Assembly (NCBI GenBank): GCA_947174725.1
Contig: CAMWKA010000053.1
Span: forward strand, 1 to 9,039
Source: an uncultured Lachnospiraceae bacterium
GTDB lineage: Bacteria > Bacillota > Clostridia > Lachnospirales > Lachnospiraceae
Direction: 5' to 3'
DNA length: 9,039 bases
The number at the start of each line of letters is the position of its first letter. Position 1 is the first letter of the stretch. This document shows positions 1-6,151 of the stretch, one piece after another. A program made the translations under genes and the position numbers. The notes beneath the pieces were generated by a model that worked only from the letters and a program-made list of their open reading frames with translations, searched no databases and was not told the origin of the DNA.

Positions 1-4
1 ATAA

Positions 5-23
5 TGATATCAAAATAATATCA
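5..23. promoter_or_regulatory. Candidate operator: paired TGATAT/ATATCA half-sites
   Basis: TGATAT at 5-10 and ATATCA at 18-23 form an inverted repeat with a 7-base spacer. The first half is also part of the 8-base palindrome TGATATCA (5-12), so TATCA recurs at 8-12 and 19-23, one helical turn (11 bp) apart. Ribbon-helix-helix repressors commonly bind such short repeats spaced about one turn apart, and the second gene of this unit encodes an RHH protein, so autoregulation is possible. The promoter itself would lie partly outside the window. The site is short and AT-rich, so chance is a real alternative. Confidence 0.3.
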
Positions 24-63
24 CATCGAAGGCAGGACTGGGACTTCGGAAGGGAAGGGGACT

Positions 64-1077
64 ATGAAAAAGGAATCTAATGAAAGTAATTCAGGAACCG
101 TGAAAGAACGGGAGATCAGTAAAGCAAACGGCGGGATCGCGCTGTTGGGGATCATCTTAGGAGCCGTACTGTCCATTGCAGGGATGGTTCTGGGAGGCAG
201 CAGGGGAATGGGGATCATGGTTGTGGCATGTCTTTTACTGCTTGCGGTATTTTGCGTGATGGTCTGCGGGTTGAAAGTCCTCCATCCTAACGAGGCGGCA
301 GTATATACCCTGTTTGGAAAATATTACGGAACAATCAAAAATGCAGGATTTTATTTTATTAATCCTTTTGCGGTAAGCTACAATCCTTCCGCAAAATCCG
401 TCGTTGGGGAGATGGTGGATGCTTATATGAAATCGAGCCGTGAAGGGGCAGGCGGCAATGGTGATAGTGCTGTTTCAAGCTATGATAAAAAGATTTCAAC
501 TAAAACCATGACACTCAGCAACCGCAAGCAGAAGGTCAATGACGCATTGGGTAATCCCGTGATCATCGGGGCGGTGGTCATCTGGAAGGTGATCGATCCG
601 ACGAAAGCGGTATTTAATGTGGAGAATTATAAGGTTTATCTTTCCATACAATGCGATACGATCATCCGAAATAATGCGCGGCTTTATCCCTATGACACCA
701 TGGAGGAGGATACGGATGAAAAGACGCTCCGCGGCAGCAGTCAGGAGATTGCGGATAAGATGAAGATGGAACTGCAGGAGAGGGTTGAGGAAGCCGGGAT
801 TGAGATCAAGGAAGTGCGGATTACCCATCTTGCCTACGCTGAGGAGATTGCCGCTGCGATGCTTCAGAAGCAGCAGGCGGTGGCGATCATTGCGGCGCGG
901 CAGAAGATCGTGGAGGGCGCGGTCGGTATGGTAAGGATGGCGTTGGAGCAGTTGGGAGAAGAGGAGATCGTGATGCTTGATGAGGATCGTAAGGCTGCCA
1001 TGGTCAGCAATCTGATGGTGGTACTGTGTGGTAATAAGGATGCGATGCCGATCATTAACAGCGGCAGTATTTATTAG
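64..1077 (+). CDS. SPFH/band-7 domain membrane protein (stomatin/prohibitin-like)
   Basis: This 337-residue protein has a short charged cytoplasmic N-terminus (1-22), two hydrophobic membrane segments (about 24-44 and 50-69), and then an SPFH/band-7 domain from about 70 to 280. The domain opens with the typical [16 protein letters not shown] (75-90) and GFYFINPF (95-102). Its middle includes [24 protein letters not shown], and it ends in an alanine-rich helix, [29 protein letters not shown] Gly/Ser-rich stretch at about 124-140 looks like a flexible loop. SPFH proteins oligomerise into membrane-associated scaffolds that organise microdomains or regulate membrane proteases; the specific partner here is unknown. 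The ATG at 64 follows a purine-rich GGAAGGGAAGGGG stretch. The RHH gene starts 18 bases downstream, so the two are probably co-transcribed. The family assignment is firm; the physiological role is not. Confidence 0.9.
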   Translation: MKKESNESNSGTVKEREISKANGGIALLGIILGAVLSIAGMVLGGSRGMGIMVVACLLLLAVFCVMVCGLKVLHPNEAAVYTLFGKYYGTIKNAGFYFINPFAVSYNPSAKSVVGEMVDAYMKSSREGAGGNGDSAVSSYDKKISTKTMTLSNRKQKVNDALGNPVIIGAVVIWKVIDPTKAVFNVENYKVYLSIQCDTIIRNNARLYPYDTMEEDTDEKTLRGSSQEIADKMKMELQERVEEAGIEIKEVRITHLAYAEEIAAAMLQKQQAVAIIAARQKIVEGAVGMVRMALEQLGEEEIVMLDEDRKAAMVSNLMVVLCGNKDAMPIINSGSIY

Positions 1078-1095
1078 TCGGAAAGTAGGGATTTC

Positions 1096-1401
1096 ATGCA
1101 GGAAAAGTCAGCACAGTACAGTGCAGCAAATATCAATGAAATGACAGCTGAAGAACAACGCCTTAGGGAACGTCTTGCCAAGCTTGATGAGTTGGAAGCG
1201 GCGATTGCCAGCAAAGAGAAAGAACTGATCCGGCGTCAGAAGAATGTGAAAGAGATGGAGAAAGCCAAGAAGCAGATCCTGCTTCGGCTTTCGCCAAATC
1301 TGTGGGAGGAACTGGCAAAATGGGCGGAGGACGATTTCCGTTCCGTCAATGGGCAGATAGAATATCTGCTGGCGGATTGCGTGCGGAAACACCGGAAATA
1401 G
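1096..1401 (+). CDS. Small coiled-coil plus ribbon-helix-helix (Arc-like) DNA-binding protein
   Basis: This 101-residue protein has a polar, highly charged helical region (about 17-58, rich in E, K, R and L with heptad-like leucines), consistent with a coiled coil. A compact C-terminal module follows: a candidate beta strand QILLRLS (60-66), a first helix beginning PNLWEELAKWAEDD (67-80), and a second helix SVNGQIEYLLADCVRK (83-98). This strand-helix-helix order, with an N-capping Pro and an NGQIEYLL-like second helix, matches the Arc/MetJ/CopG ribbon-helix-helix fold. Such domains dimerise and insert the paired strand into the DNA major groove. The gene follows the SPFH gene by 18 bases with an AAAGTAGGGA Shine-Dalgarno, so it is likely in the same transcript. 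It could be an autoregulator, or a protein that links DNA to the membrane scaffold; the sequence does not decide between them. No toxin gene is adjacent, so an antitoxin role is not supported. Confidence 0.8.
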   Translation: MQEKSAQYSAANINEMTAEEQRLRERLAKLDELEAAIASKEKELIRRQKNVKEMEKAKKQILLRLSPNLWEELAKWAEDDFRSVNGQIEYLLADCVRKHRK

Positions 1402-1450
1402 AAAATATTTGAAAATTTTAAAAATATTTAAAAATATTTGAAAATATTTT
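1401..1450. repeat. Five 10-bp AT-rich units in helical phase
   Basis: Beginning at the stop codon of the RHH gene, the sequence reads as five consecutive 10-base units: gaaaatattt, gaaaatttta, aaaatattta, aaaatatttg and aaaatatttt. Each places an A-tract at the same point of a 10-bp period, about one helical turn, which is the arrangement known to produce intrinsic DNA curvature. Self-complementary AAAAATATTT/AAATATTTTT arms could also form a weak all-AT hairpin that serves as a poor terminator. The array lies just upstream of the TATAAT box at 1493. Confidence 0.75.
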
Positions 1451-1492
1451 TAACTTTAATCGTTATATATAGTAAAGCGATGAAAAACAAAG

Positions 1493-1498
1493 TATAAT
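1493..1498 (+). promoter_or_regulatory. Probable -10 box (TATAAT) of the ABC-exporter operon
   Basis: A perfect TATAAT lies at 1493-1498. No good -35 hexamer sits 16-18 bases upstream; the best is TAGTAA at 1470-1475. The promoter would therefore lean on the AT-rich, probably curved DNA immediately upstream (1401-1450) or on an activator. If it is used, transcription starts near 1505 and leaves a leader of about 260 nt that contains the branched palindrome before the ATPase start codon. Confidence 0.4.
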
Positions 1499-1560
1499 GC
1501 AGTCTGGTTGTTTGAAAAAACAGGTTAGGCAATTGCAAAACACTATTTATGCGAAATTTC

Positions 1561-1701
1561 GTTGTACAACACAGATATATCATCGCAGGGCACGCTTTCG
1601 CTGCGCGCGCTACGCAGCGGCACTAGGATGCCAAAATACGGCATCTAAGTGCCGGCGAGCGCACAAGCGCCCTGCGTATGATATGATCTGTATTGTACAA
1701 C
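1561..1701. repeat. 141-bp branched palindrome in the leader of the ABC operon
   Basis: The left arm 1561-1591 and right arm 1669-1701 are reverse complements apart from one substitution and two single-base insertions in the right arm. The outermost 10 bases are GTTGTACAAC on the left and ATTGTACAAC on the right, and GTTGTACAAC is itself a palindrome. The stem continues inward through GCTT (1594-1597) and AAGC (1665-1668). Inside it are two further hairpins: CGCTGCG/CGCAGCG (1599-1605 with 1613-1619), and GGCACTAGGATGCC paired with GGCATCTAAGTGCC (about 1619-1632 with 1640-1653). The whole is a three-way-junction shape in RNA or a cruciform in DNA. No T-run follows, so it does not look like a terminator. 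It encodes no transposase; it could be a MITE/REP-type mobile palindrome or a structured RNA leader. A 74-codon frame across it (1497-1721) looks spurious. Confidence 0.8.
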
Positions 1702-1765
1702 TAATGATAGGCAATCGGTAGTTATGCAACTGCTTGAGAAGAAGAAAAATATGGAAAGGAACAGA

Positions 1766-2464
1766 ATGAGCGCATTAATAGAAATTCACGACATGCATAA
1801 AATCTATAATCCTGGCGAAAACGAAGTCAGGGCGTTGGATGGGATCGATCTTTCCATTGACCGCAATGAATTTGTGGCGATCATCGGACAGTCCGGTTCC
1901 GGTAAATCCACACTGATGAATATGTTGGGCTGCCTGGATGTGCCGACAAGCGGGCAGTACATATTGAACGGAGAAGATGTATCTGATCTTACGGATAATG
2001 AATTGTCGGATATCAGAAATAAGGAGATCGGTTTTATCTTTCAGGGGTTTAATCTGATTGCCACACTGACGGCATTTGAGAATGTGGAACTGCCGCTGAT
2101 CTACCGCGGCGTTTCGGGCAGGGAGCGGGAAGACCTTTCGGTCGCCGCCTTGGAAAAGGTTGGTCTGAGTAATCGTATGGATCATAAACCTTCTGAAATG
2201 TCCGGCGGACAGCAGCAGCGTGTGGCGATCGCGAGAGCCATTGCGCAGGCGCCGCCTATCATATTGGCGGATGAACCTACCGGTAATCTGGATTCCGGTT
2301 CCAGTGAAGAGATCCTTGGGATTCTGAAAAATCTTCATAAAGAGGGACGTACCGTCATTATCATTACGCATGACAATGATATTGCCAGACGGGCGGACAG
2401 GGTTATCAAGATCCGCGACGGCAGGATAGAGTCGGATAGCGGAAAGAAAGAAATAGAAAGTTAA
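1766..2464 (+). CDS. ABC exporter ATP-binding subunit (MacB-ATPase/LolD/YknY-like)
   Basis: This 232-residue ATPase energises the adjacent permease and membrane-fusion protein. All ABC motifs are intact: Walker [10 protein letters not shown] (41-49), Q-loop Gln93 in IFQGFNL, signature MSGGQQQR (145-152, Met for the usual Leu), Walker B IILADEP with catalytic Glu170, D-loop TGNLD (172-176) and switch His202 in ITHD. The spacing and motif wording ([27 protein letters not shown]) fit the MacB/LolD/FtsE exporter subfamily rather than importers. I chose the ATG at 1766 because GGAAAGGA (1753-1760) lies 5 bases upstream. In-frame ATGs at 1724 and 1751 would add residues outside the family's usual N-terminus and lack a Shine-Dalgarno. 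The next gene begins 34 bases after the stop, indicating an operon. The substrate cannot be read from the ATPase. Confidence 0.93.
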   Translation: MSALIEIHDMHKIYNPGENEVRALDGIDLSIDRNEFVAIIGQSGSGKSTLMNMLGCLDVPTSGQYILNGEDVSDLTDNELSDIRNKEIGFIFQGFNLIATLTAFENVELPLIYRGVSGREREDLSVAALEKVGLSNRMDHKPSEMSGGQQQRVAIARAIAQAPPIILADEPTGNLDSGSSEEILGILKNLHKEGRTVIIITHDNDIARRADRVIKIRDGRIESDSGKKEIES

Positions 2465-2498
2465 AAACAGCTGGAGAAAAAAAGGAGAGGAAGCAGTC

Positions 2499-4016
2499 AT
2501 GGCAGAAAAGAAGAAAAGACGGAAAAAGAAAAAGATTGGGAAATGGATCGTTTTGGGAGTGATCGCAGTCATCGTCATCGGCTCCATCGTGTTAAATTCC
2601 ATGTCGGGAGGCACGGCGCCGGAGATCGTTACCAGTGCGACTGTCAGCAGCGGATCGATCACCGCTACCATCGGAACGAGCGGCGTTGTGAATAGCGAGA
2701 CGTCAAGGACTTATTACGCAGATACTACATTAAAGATTTCTTCGGTAAATGTTCAGGAAGGCGATATGGTTTCGGCAGGAGATCTGTTGATTGAATTTGA
2801 CGAGGATGATATCATGCTTGCCATTGCAGAGACAACCATGTCTTTTGATGTAGACAATTCTTCCTATCTTGCAAGAGTGCAGAACAATCAGGAGCACCGC
2901 GCCACATATAATCAGGCGGTTGCTGATGTGGCAAATTATGAAGCGTTGATCGAGACACAGGAGCAGTACATCGACGGTCTGAAAGACGGCATTGAAGCGG
3001 AGCGTCAGGAACGTCAGGAGGCGATTCTGTATGAGAGCGAAAGCCTGAATATTACGAATCTGTCTTATCAGCGGGAGATCAGCAAACTGCAGGGACAGAT
3101 GGATGCCGGTAATGCAAACGATATCAGGGATCAGATCAATTATTACGAGAGAGAGATCATGTCCAATAATATGCGTCTGCAGCAGCTGCAGACGGAAAGT
3201 ACGCTGCTGCAGAATTTTGAAGCGGCGGACAATAAGGATGAACTTTTGGAGATCGCGCAAAAGGACCTGCAGGAGATGCAGACGGAACTGAGCAGGGCGC
3301 AGGCAGAACGTGATGCCGCGGAAAATGCCATTTTAAATAATAATGAGGTGGTGTCTCTGAATACCGGCAATGAGCTTTTAAATCTTCAGACGACAGATAA
3401 ACTACAGCGTCTGGAGACGGCATTGGACGGCATTACCGCAGACTTTGACGGTGTTGTTACCAGCATCAGCGTAACGGAGGGAGCCCGCGTGGGAGAAGGG
3501 ACGGTTCTCATTACAGTGGAGTCCAGTGAGGAAGTGGTGGTACGTTTTGGCGCAAGCAAATATGATCTGGAGGATCTGGCGGTAGGGCAGCAGGCAGTTG
3601 TGACGATCACAGGCAATGAGTATGAGGGTGAGCTGACCCATATCGACCATATGGCGACGACCAATGCTTCCGGTTCCTCTATGGTTATGGCAGAGGTTAC
3701 CATATTAAATCCTGATGACAGGGTTTATCTTGGAGTTGATGGCAAGGTGAAGATCACGACAGCGACGGAAGAAAATGCCCTTCTGGTACCGGTAGAGGCG
3801 GTTAACACTGACCGGACAGGGGACTTCTGCTATGTGGTCGAAGACGGTATTGCAAGGATGCGTTATGTCACCACAGGAATCTCTTCCAGTACGGAGATCC
3901 AGATCCTGGAGGGACTACAGGAAGGCGAGGAAGTGATTACGATGGTTTCCGGTACATTGGCGGACGGCGTTCCGGTAGTTACAATGAATTATGATATGAT
4001 GGGCATGGAGAACTAA
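2499..4016 (+). CDS. Membrane-fusion/adaptor protein of ABC exporter (HlyD/MacA/YknX-like)
   Basis: This 505-residue adaptor bridges the permease to the extracytoplasmic side. It has a very basic cytoplasmic start (residues 4-12 are all Lys or Arg) and one membrane anchor (about 14-33). The first half of a lipoyl-like hairpin follows (about 45-105, including VQEGDMVSAGDLLIEFD). A long Glu/Gln-rich alpha-helical coiled-coil hairpin runs from about 122 to 310. The second lipoyl half is at 311-341 (ADFDGVVTSISVTEGARVGE), then a beta-barrel region (about 345-420) and a membrane-proximal domain starting LLVPVEAV (428-435). The order anchor-lipoyl-coil-lipoyl-barrel is that of the HlyD/MacA family. 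The coiled coil is long, while a Gram-positive cell offers no TolC to dock with. AAAGGAGAGG (2481-2490) precedes the ATG by 8 bases. The protein lies between its ATPase and permease as in yknXYZ-type operons. Confidence 0.9.
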   Translation: MAEKKKRRKKKKIGKWIVLGVIAVIVIGSIVLNSMSGGTAPEIVTSATVSSGSITATIGTSGVVNSETSRTYYADTTLKISSVNVQEGDMVSAGDLLIEFDEDDIMLAIAETTMSFDVDNSSYLARVQNNQEHRATYNQAVADVANYEALIETQEQYIDGLKDGIEAERQERQEAILYESESLNITNLSYQREISKLQGQMDAGNANDIRDQINYYEREIMSNNMRLQQLQTESTLLQNFEAADNKDELLEIAQKDLQEMQTELSRAQAERDAAENAILNNNEVVSLNTGNELLNLQTTDKLQRLETALDGITADFDGVVTSISVTEGARVGEGTVLITVESSEEVVVRFGASKYDLEDLAVGQQAVVTITGNEYEGELTHIDHMATTNASGSSMVMAEVTILNPDDRVYLGVDGKVKITTATEENALLVPVEAVNTDRTGDFCYVVEDGIARMRYVTTGISSSTEIQILEGLQEGEEVITMVSGTLADGVPVVTMNYDMMGMEN

Positions 4017-4020
4017 GATT

Positions 4021-4128
4021 GAAAAATCAAAGAGTTTTTCAAAACCGAATAAATTCGCTTTGCAATTATTGTGCCTGCGGCAGCATACAACAAAAAGCTT
4101 ACGCTTTTCGTTGTCAAGAATCGCAGGC
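4021..4128. repeat. Run of stem-loops in the gap between adaptor and permease genes
   Basis: The 135-bp gap contains several self-complementary segments. GAAAAA/TTTTTC pair at 4021-4026 and 4035-4040, and CGAAT/ATTCG at 4046-4057. A larger nested structure spans 4073-4128: outer stem GCCTGCG (4073-4079) with CGCAGGC (4122-4128), and inner stem ACAACAAAAAGC (4087-4098) with GCTTTTCGTTGT (4103-4114), 11 of 12 pairs around a TTAC loop. It resembles a REP-type intergenic palindrome or a processing/regulatory hairpin. No T-run follows the main hairpin, so it is not a standard terminator. It sits 23 bases upstream of the permease start chosen here and could influence permease translation or mRNA stability. 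Confidence 0.65.
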
Positions 4129-4151
4129 TGTGGAAAGGCATGGTTATTAGT

Positions 4152-5375
4152 ATGGCACAATTAGTCGAATATGTAAAATTGGCATTGATGAACATCCGCT
4201 CCAATAAGGTGCGTACCTTTCTGACGATGCTTGGAATCATCATTGGTGTCTCTTCCGTGATTCTGATCATATCGGTGGGCAATGGGATCAAGGCGGAGAT
4301 CAACGGGACGCTTAGTGATATTGCCGGAGGGCAGATCTATATCCGTTCGGTGCAGAATTCGGATGACAATGAATTTATTGATTTTACATTTGAAGATATG
4401 GATGTACTGCAGGAAAAGGTAGAGGGGATCAACGGCATCACGCCGGTGTGGAGCACGTATGGTGATGCTACGGGCAGCAAGGGGACGTTTACCGCATACA
4501 CTTATATGGGTAATGAGAGTATGGAAAATTATTTCAAGGATCCGATGCTGTATGGAAGATATTTTACAAGAGAAGAAGTGGACGACTCCAAGGCGGTATG
4601 TGTGCTGCGGGAGCAGAGTGCGGTGAACCTGTTTGGAACGGCGGATGTGGTCGGCATGACATTTGAGCTGACGTTGTATGATCAGGTCAGGGATTTTACG
4701 ATCGTCGGCGTTAGGAAAGACAACCAGTCCGCCATGTATAATATGATGTATTATATGGATGATGTGGAACTGGAAATGCCGTTGACGACATATTACCAGA
4801 TGCTCGGATGGGATACGGAGCTGCGTTTTCAAGGATTCTATATCTTTAGCGATATGCTTGCCGATACGAACCGGATAACTACTCAGGTATTATCCATTCT
4901 GGAGGCAAGACATAACTGCCGGGGCGATAACAGGATCCAGGTAGAGGACTTTAATTCCGCAATGGAGGAAGTCAACAGTGTGCTTGACATGATCACGGTC
5001 TTTGTCGTGTTTGTCGCGGGGATATCCCTGCTGGTGGGCGGCATCGGCGTTATGACGATTATGCTGGTATCCGTTACAGAGCGTACCAGGGAGATCGGTA
5101 TCAGAAAGGCATTGGGAGCTAAGACGGGTTCCATCATGTTCCAGTTCCTGTGCGAATCGGCAATCATTACTCTGATTGCGGGAATCATAGGAATCCTGAT
5201 TGGATATTTTGGCGCAGTCGGGGTTGGAAAGCTGATCGGATTTAATGCGATGGTTTCCAGTTCAACAATATTGGGTGCAAGTCTTTTTTCTTCCGCCGTG
5301 GGAATCTTCTTTGGTATTTATCCGGCAAGGCATGCGGCAAAATTAAGCCCCATTGAAGCGCTACGGCATGAGTAA
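4152..5375 (+). CDS. ABC exporter permease, MacB/FtsX family (YknZ-like)
   Basis: From the ATG at 4152 this is a 407-residue permease of the usual MacB-permease length. It begins with an amphipathic region and KVRTFLTMLGIIIGVSSV leading into TM1 (about 22-43). A large extracytoplasmic MacB-type core domain (about 45-275) follows, then three C-terminal segments (about 280-305, 328-356 and 370-390). The family's coupling-helix sequence is clear: MLVSVTERTREIGIRKALGA (304-323). The end is also typical, with GIFFGIYPARHAAKLSPIEALRHE. It forms the membrane channel or mechanotransducer for the ATPase encoded upstream. The start is uncertain. The only Shine-Dalgarno-like GGAAAGG (4132-4138) is 13 bases before 4152, and too close to the in-frame ATG at 4140. 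A GTG at 4071 would add residues encoded by the hairpin region. Homology-style alignment favours 4152. Confidence 0.9.
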   Translation: MAQLVEYVKLALMNIRSNKVRTFLTMLGIIIGVSSVILIISVGNGIKAEINGTLSDIAGGQIYIRSVQNSDDNEFIDFTFEDMDVLQEKVEGINGITPVWSTYGDATGSKGTFTAYTYMGNESMENYFKDPMLYGRYFTREEVDDSKAVCVLREQSAVNLFGTADVVGMTFELTLYDQVRDFTIVGVRKDNQSAMYNMMYYMDDVELEMPLTTYYQMLGWDTELRFQGFYIFSDMLADTNRITTQVLSILEARHNCRGDNRIQVEDFNSAMEEVNSVLDMITVFVVFVAGISLLVGGIGVMTIMLVSVTERTREIGIRKALGAKTGSIMFQFLCESAIITLIAGIIGILIGYFGAVGVGKLIGFNAMVSSSTILGASLFSSAVGIFFGIYPARHAAKLSPIEALRHE

Positions 5376-5426
5376 AGAGAGAAAACTGAAAGTCGAAACA
5401 TTAAATGTGAAATCTTAAAATATAGG

Positions 5427-5447
5427 AATTGCGAATATGCTGCAATT
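5427..5447. repeat. Partial upstream copy of the terminator hairpin
   Basis: AATTGC (5427-5432) and GCAATT (5442-5447) form a 6-bp stem with a 9-base loop directly before the strong hairpin at 5448-5473. Both begin with AGGAATTGCG, so the segment looks like a degenerate tandem copy of the same stem-loop. It may help termination, or be an alternative pairing partner for the next hairpin. Confidence 0.5.
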
Positions 5448-5485
5448 AGGAATTGCGCATACGCGCAATTCCTGTTATTATATTA
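5448..5485 (+). terminator. Rho-independent terminator of the ABC operon
   Basis: AGGAATTGCGC (5448-5458) and GCGCAATTCCT (5463-5473) form a perfect 11-bp stem with loop ATAC, about 70 bases after the permease stop. The 3' flank GTTATTATATTAT is T-rich but interrupted, so termination may be moderate. The A-rich left flank would also give a U-rich tail on the opposite strand, but no convergent gene is seen. Confidence 0.7.
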
Positions 5486-5590
5486 TAGATTATTTATGCT
5501 TGTGGCAGCCGGATGGAATGAATCATAAGCATTTAGCTGTTATAGGCGCATCTGATCAATGATCAAGAATATAGATGAGCAGGAATAGAA

Positions 5591-6124
5591 ATGATGGAAG
5601 ATAAGGATTCAATAAAAGAATATGATGATACAATTGAAAAAAATAAGGAAGTGACGCTGGATGTCCATATGAGCGCAGGGATCTTGTATGATTATATGTT
5701 AAATCATTCCTATTCCGGCGCCTCCGGAATCTTGGGGACATGCTTTGGCTTTTTGGGCATCGTGGCATTTGCCAGAACACACTTCCCGTTATACTTGATT
5801 ATGGGGATTTTGCTGATCTTTTATCTGCCGGTTCATCTGAGGTACAGAGCTGCTGTGCAGATGCAGATGACAGAGGCATTTAAGAAGCCGCTGCATTATG
5901 TTGTTAATCAGGAGGGGATCAGCGTATCTCAGGGAGAACAGACAGAGTGTGTTTCCTGGGAACAGTGTCTGAAGGCGGTATCTACAAGAAAAAGTATCGT
6001 CGTATATACCGGAAAACAGAACGCGACGATCTTTCCACGGGCAGATCTGGGAGAGTATACGGCCGCGCTGATCGCGGTGATTGTGGAAAATATGGATCCC
6101 AAACGGGTGAAGATCAGATACTAG
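5591..6124 (+). CDS. YcxB-like two-TM membrane protein
   Basis: This is a 177-residue protein with a charged N-terminus (1-25) and two closely spaced hydrophobic segments (about 44-61 and 67-82). Its C-terminal cytoplasmic region (about 100-165) resembles the YcxB-like domain: HYVVNQEGISVSQGEQTECVSWEQ, then KAVSTRKSIVVYTGKQNATIFPR. The pattern of a short beta-rich module after a two-TM hairpin, with a W-E pair (123-124) and a late IFPR, is the basis of the call. The biochemical function of the family is not known to me. The start uses tandem ATGs at 5591/5594 after AGGAA (5580-5584). It is separated from the ABC operon by a terminator and from tsaE by only 27 bases, so it probably heads the tsaE-tsaB-rimI transcript. 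I see no sequence link to tRNA modification. Confidence 0.75.
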   Translation: MMEDKDSIKEYDDTIEKNKEVTLDVHMSAGILYDYMLNHSYSGASGILGTCFGFLGIVAFARTHFPLYLIMGILLIFYLPVHLRYRAAVQMQMTEAFKKPLHYVVNQEGISVSQGEQTECVSWEQCLKAVSTRKSIVVYTGKQNATIFPRADLGEYTAALIAVIVENMDPKRVKIRY

Positions 6125-6151
6125 ATTGAAAAATAAGGGTAAGGATAGGAT

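Noticed and set aside
1497..1721. 74-codon forward frame starting at the TATAAT box
   Set aside because: It runs through both arms of the branched palindrome, has no Shine-Dalgarno, and its product is an Arg/Cys-rich low-complexity string with no family resemblance.
2502..2540. Long purine-rich run at the start of the adaptor gene
   Set aside because: It is explained by the Lys/Arg cluster preceding the membrane anchor, an ordinary positive-inside signal.
1775..2671. 298-codon reverse-strand frame opposite the ABC ATPase
   Set aside because: It is a shadow of the intact ATPase gene and spills into the adaptor gene. It has no recognisable domain and no upstream Shine-Dalgarno.
5494..5532. 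ATGCTT/AAGCAT inverted repeat before the YcxB-like gene
   Set aside because: A 6-bp stem with a 25-base loop is too weak to support a regulatory or terminator call.
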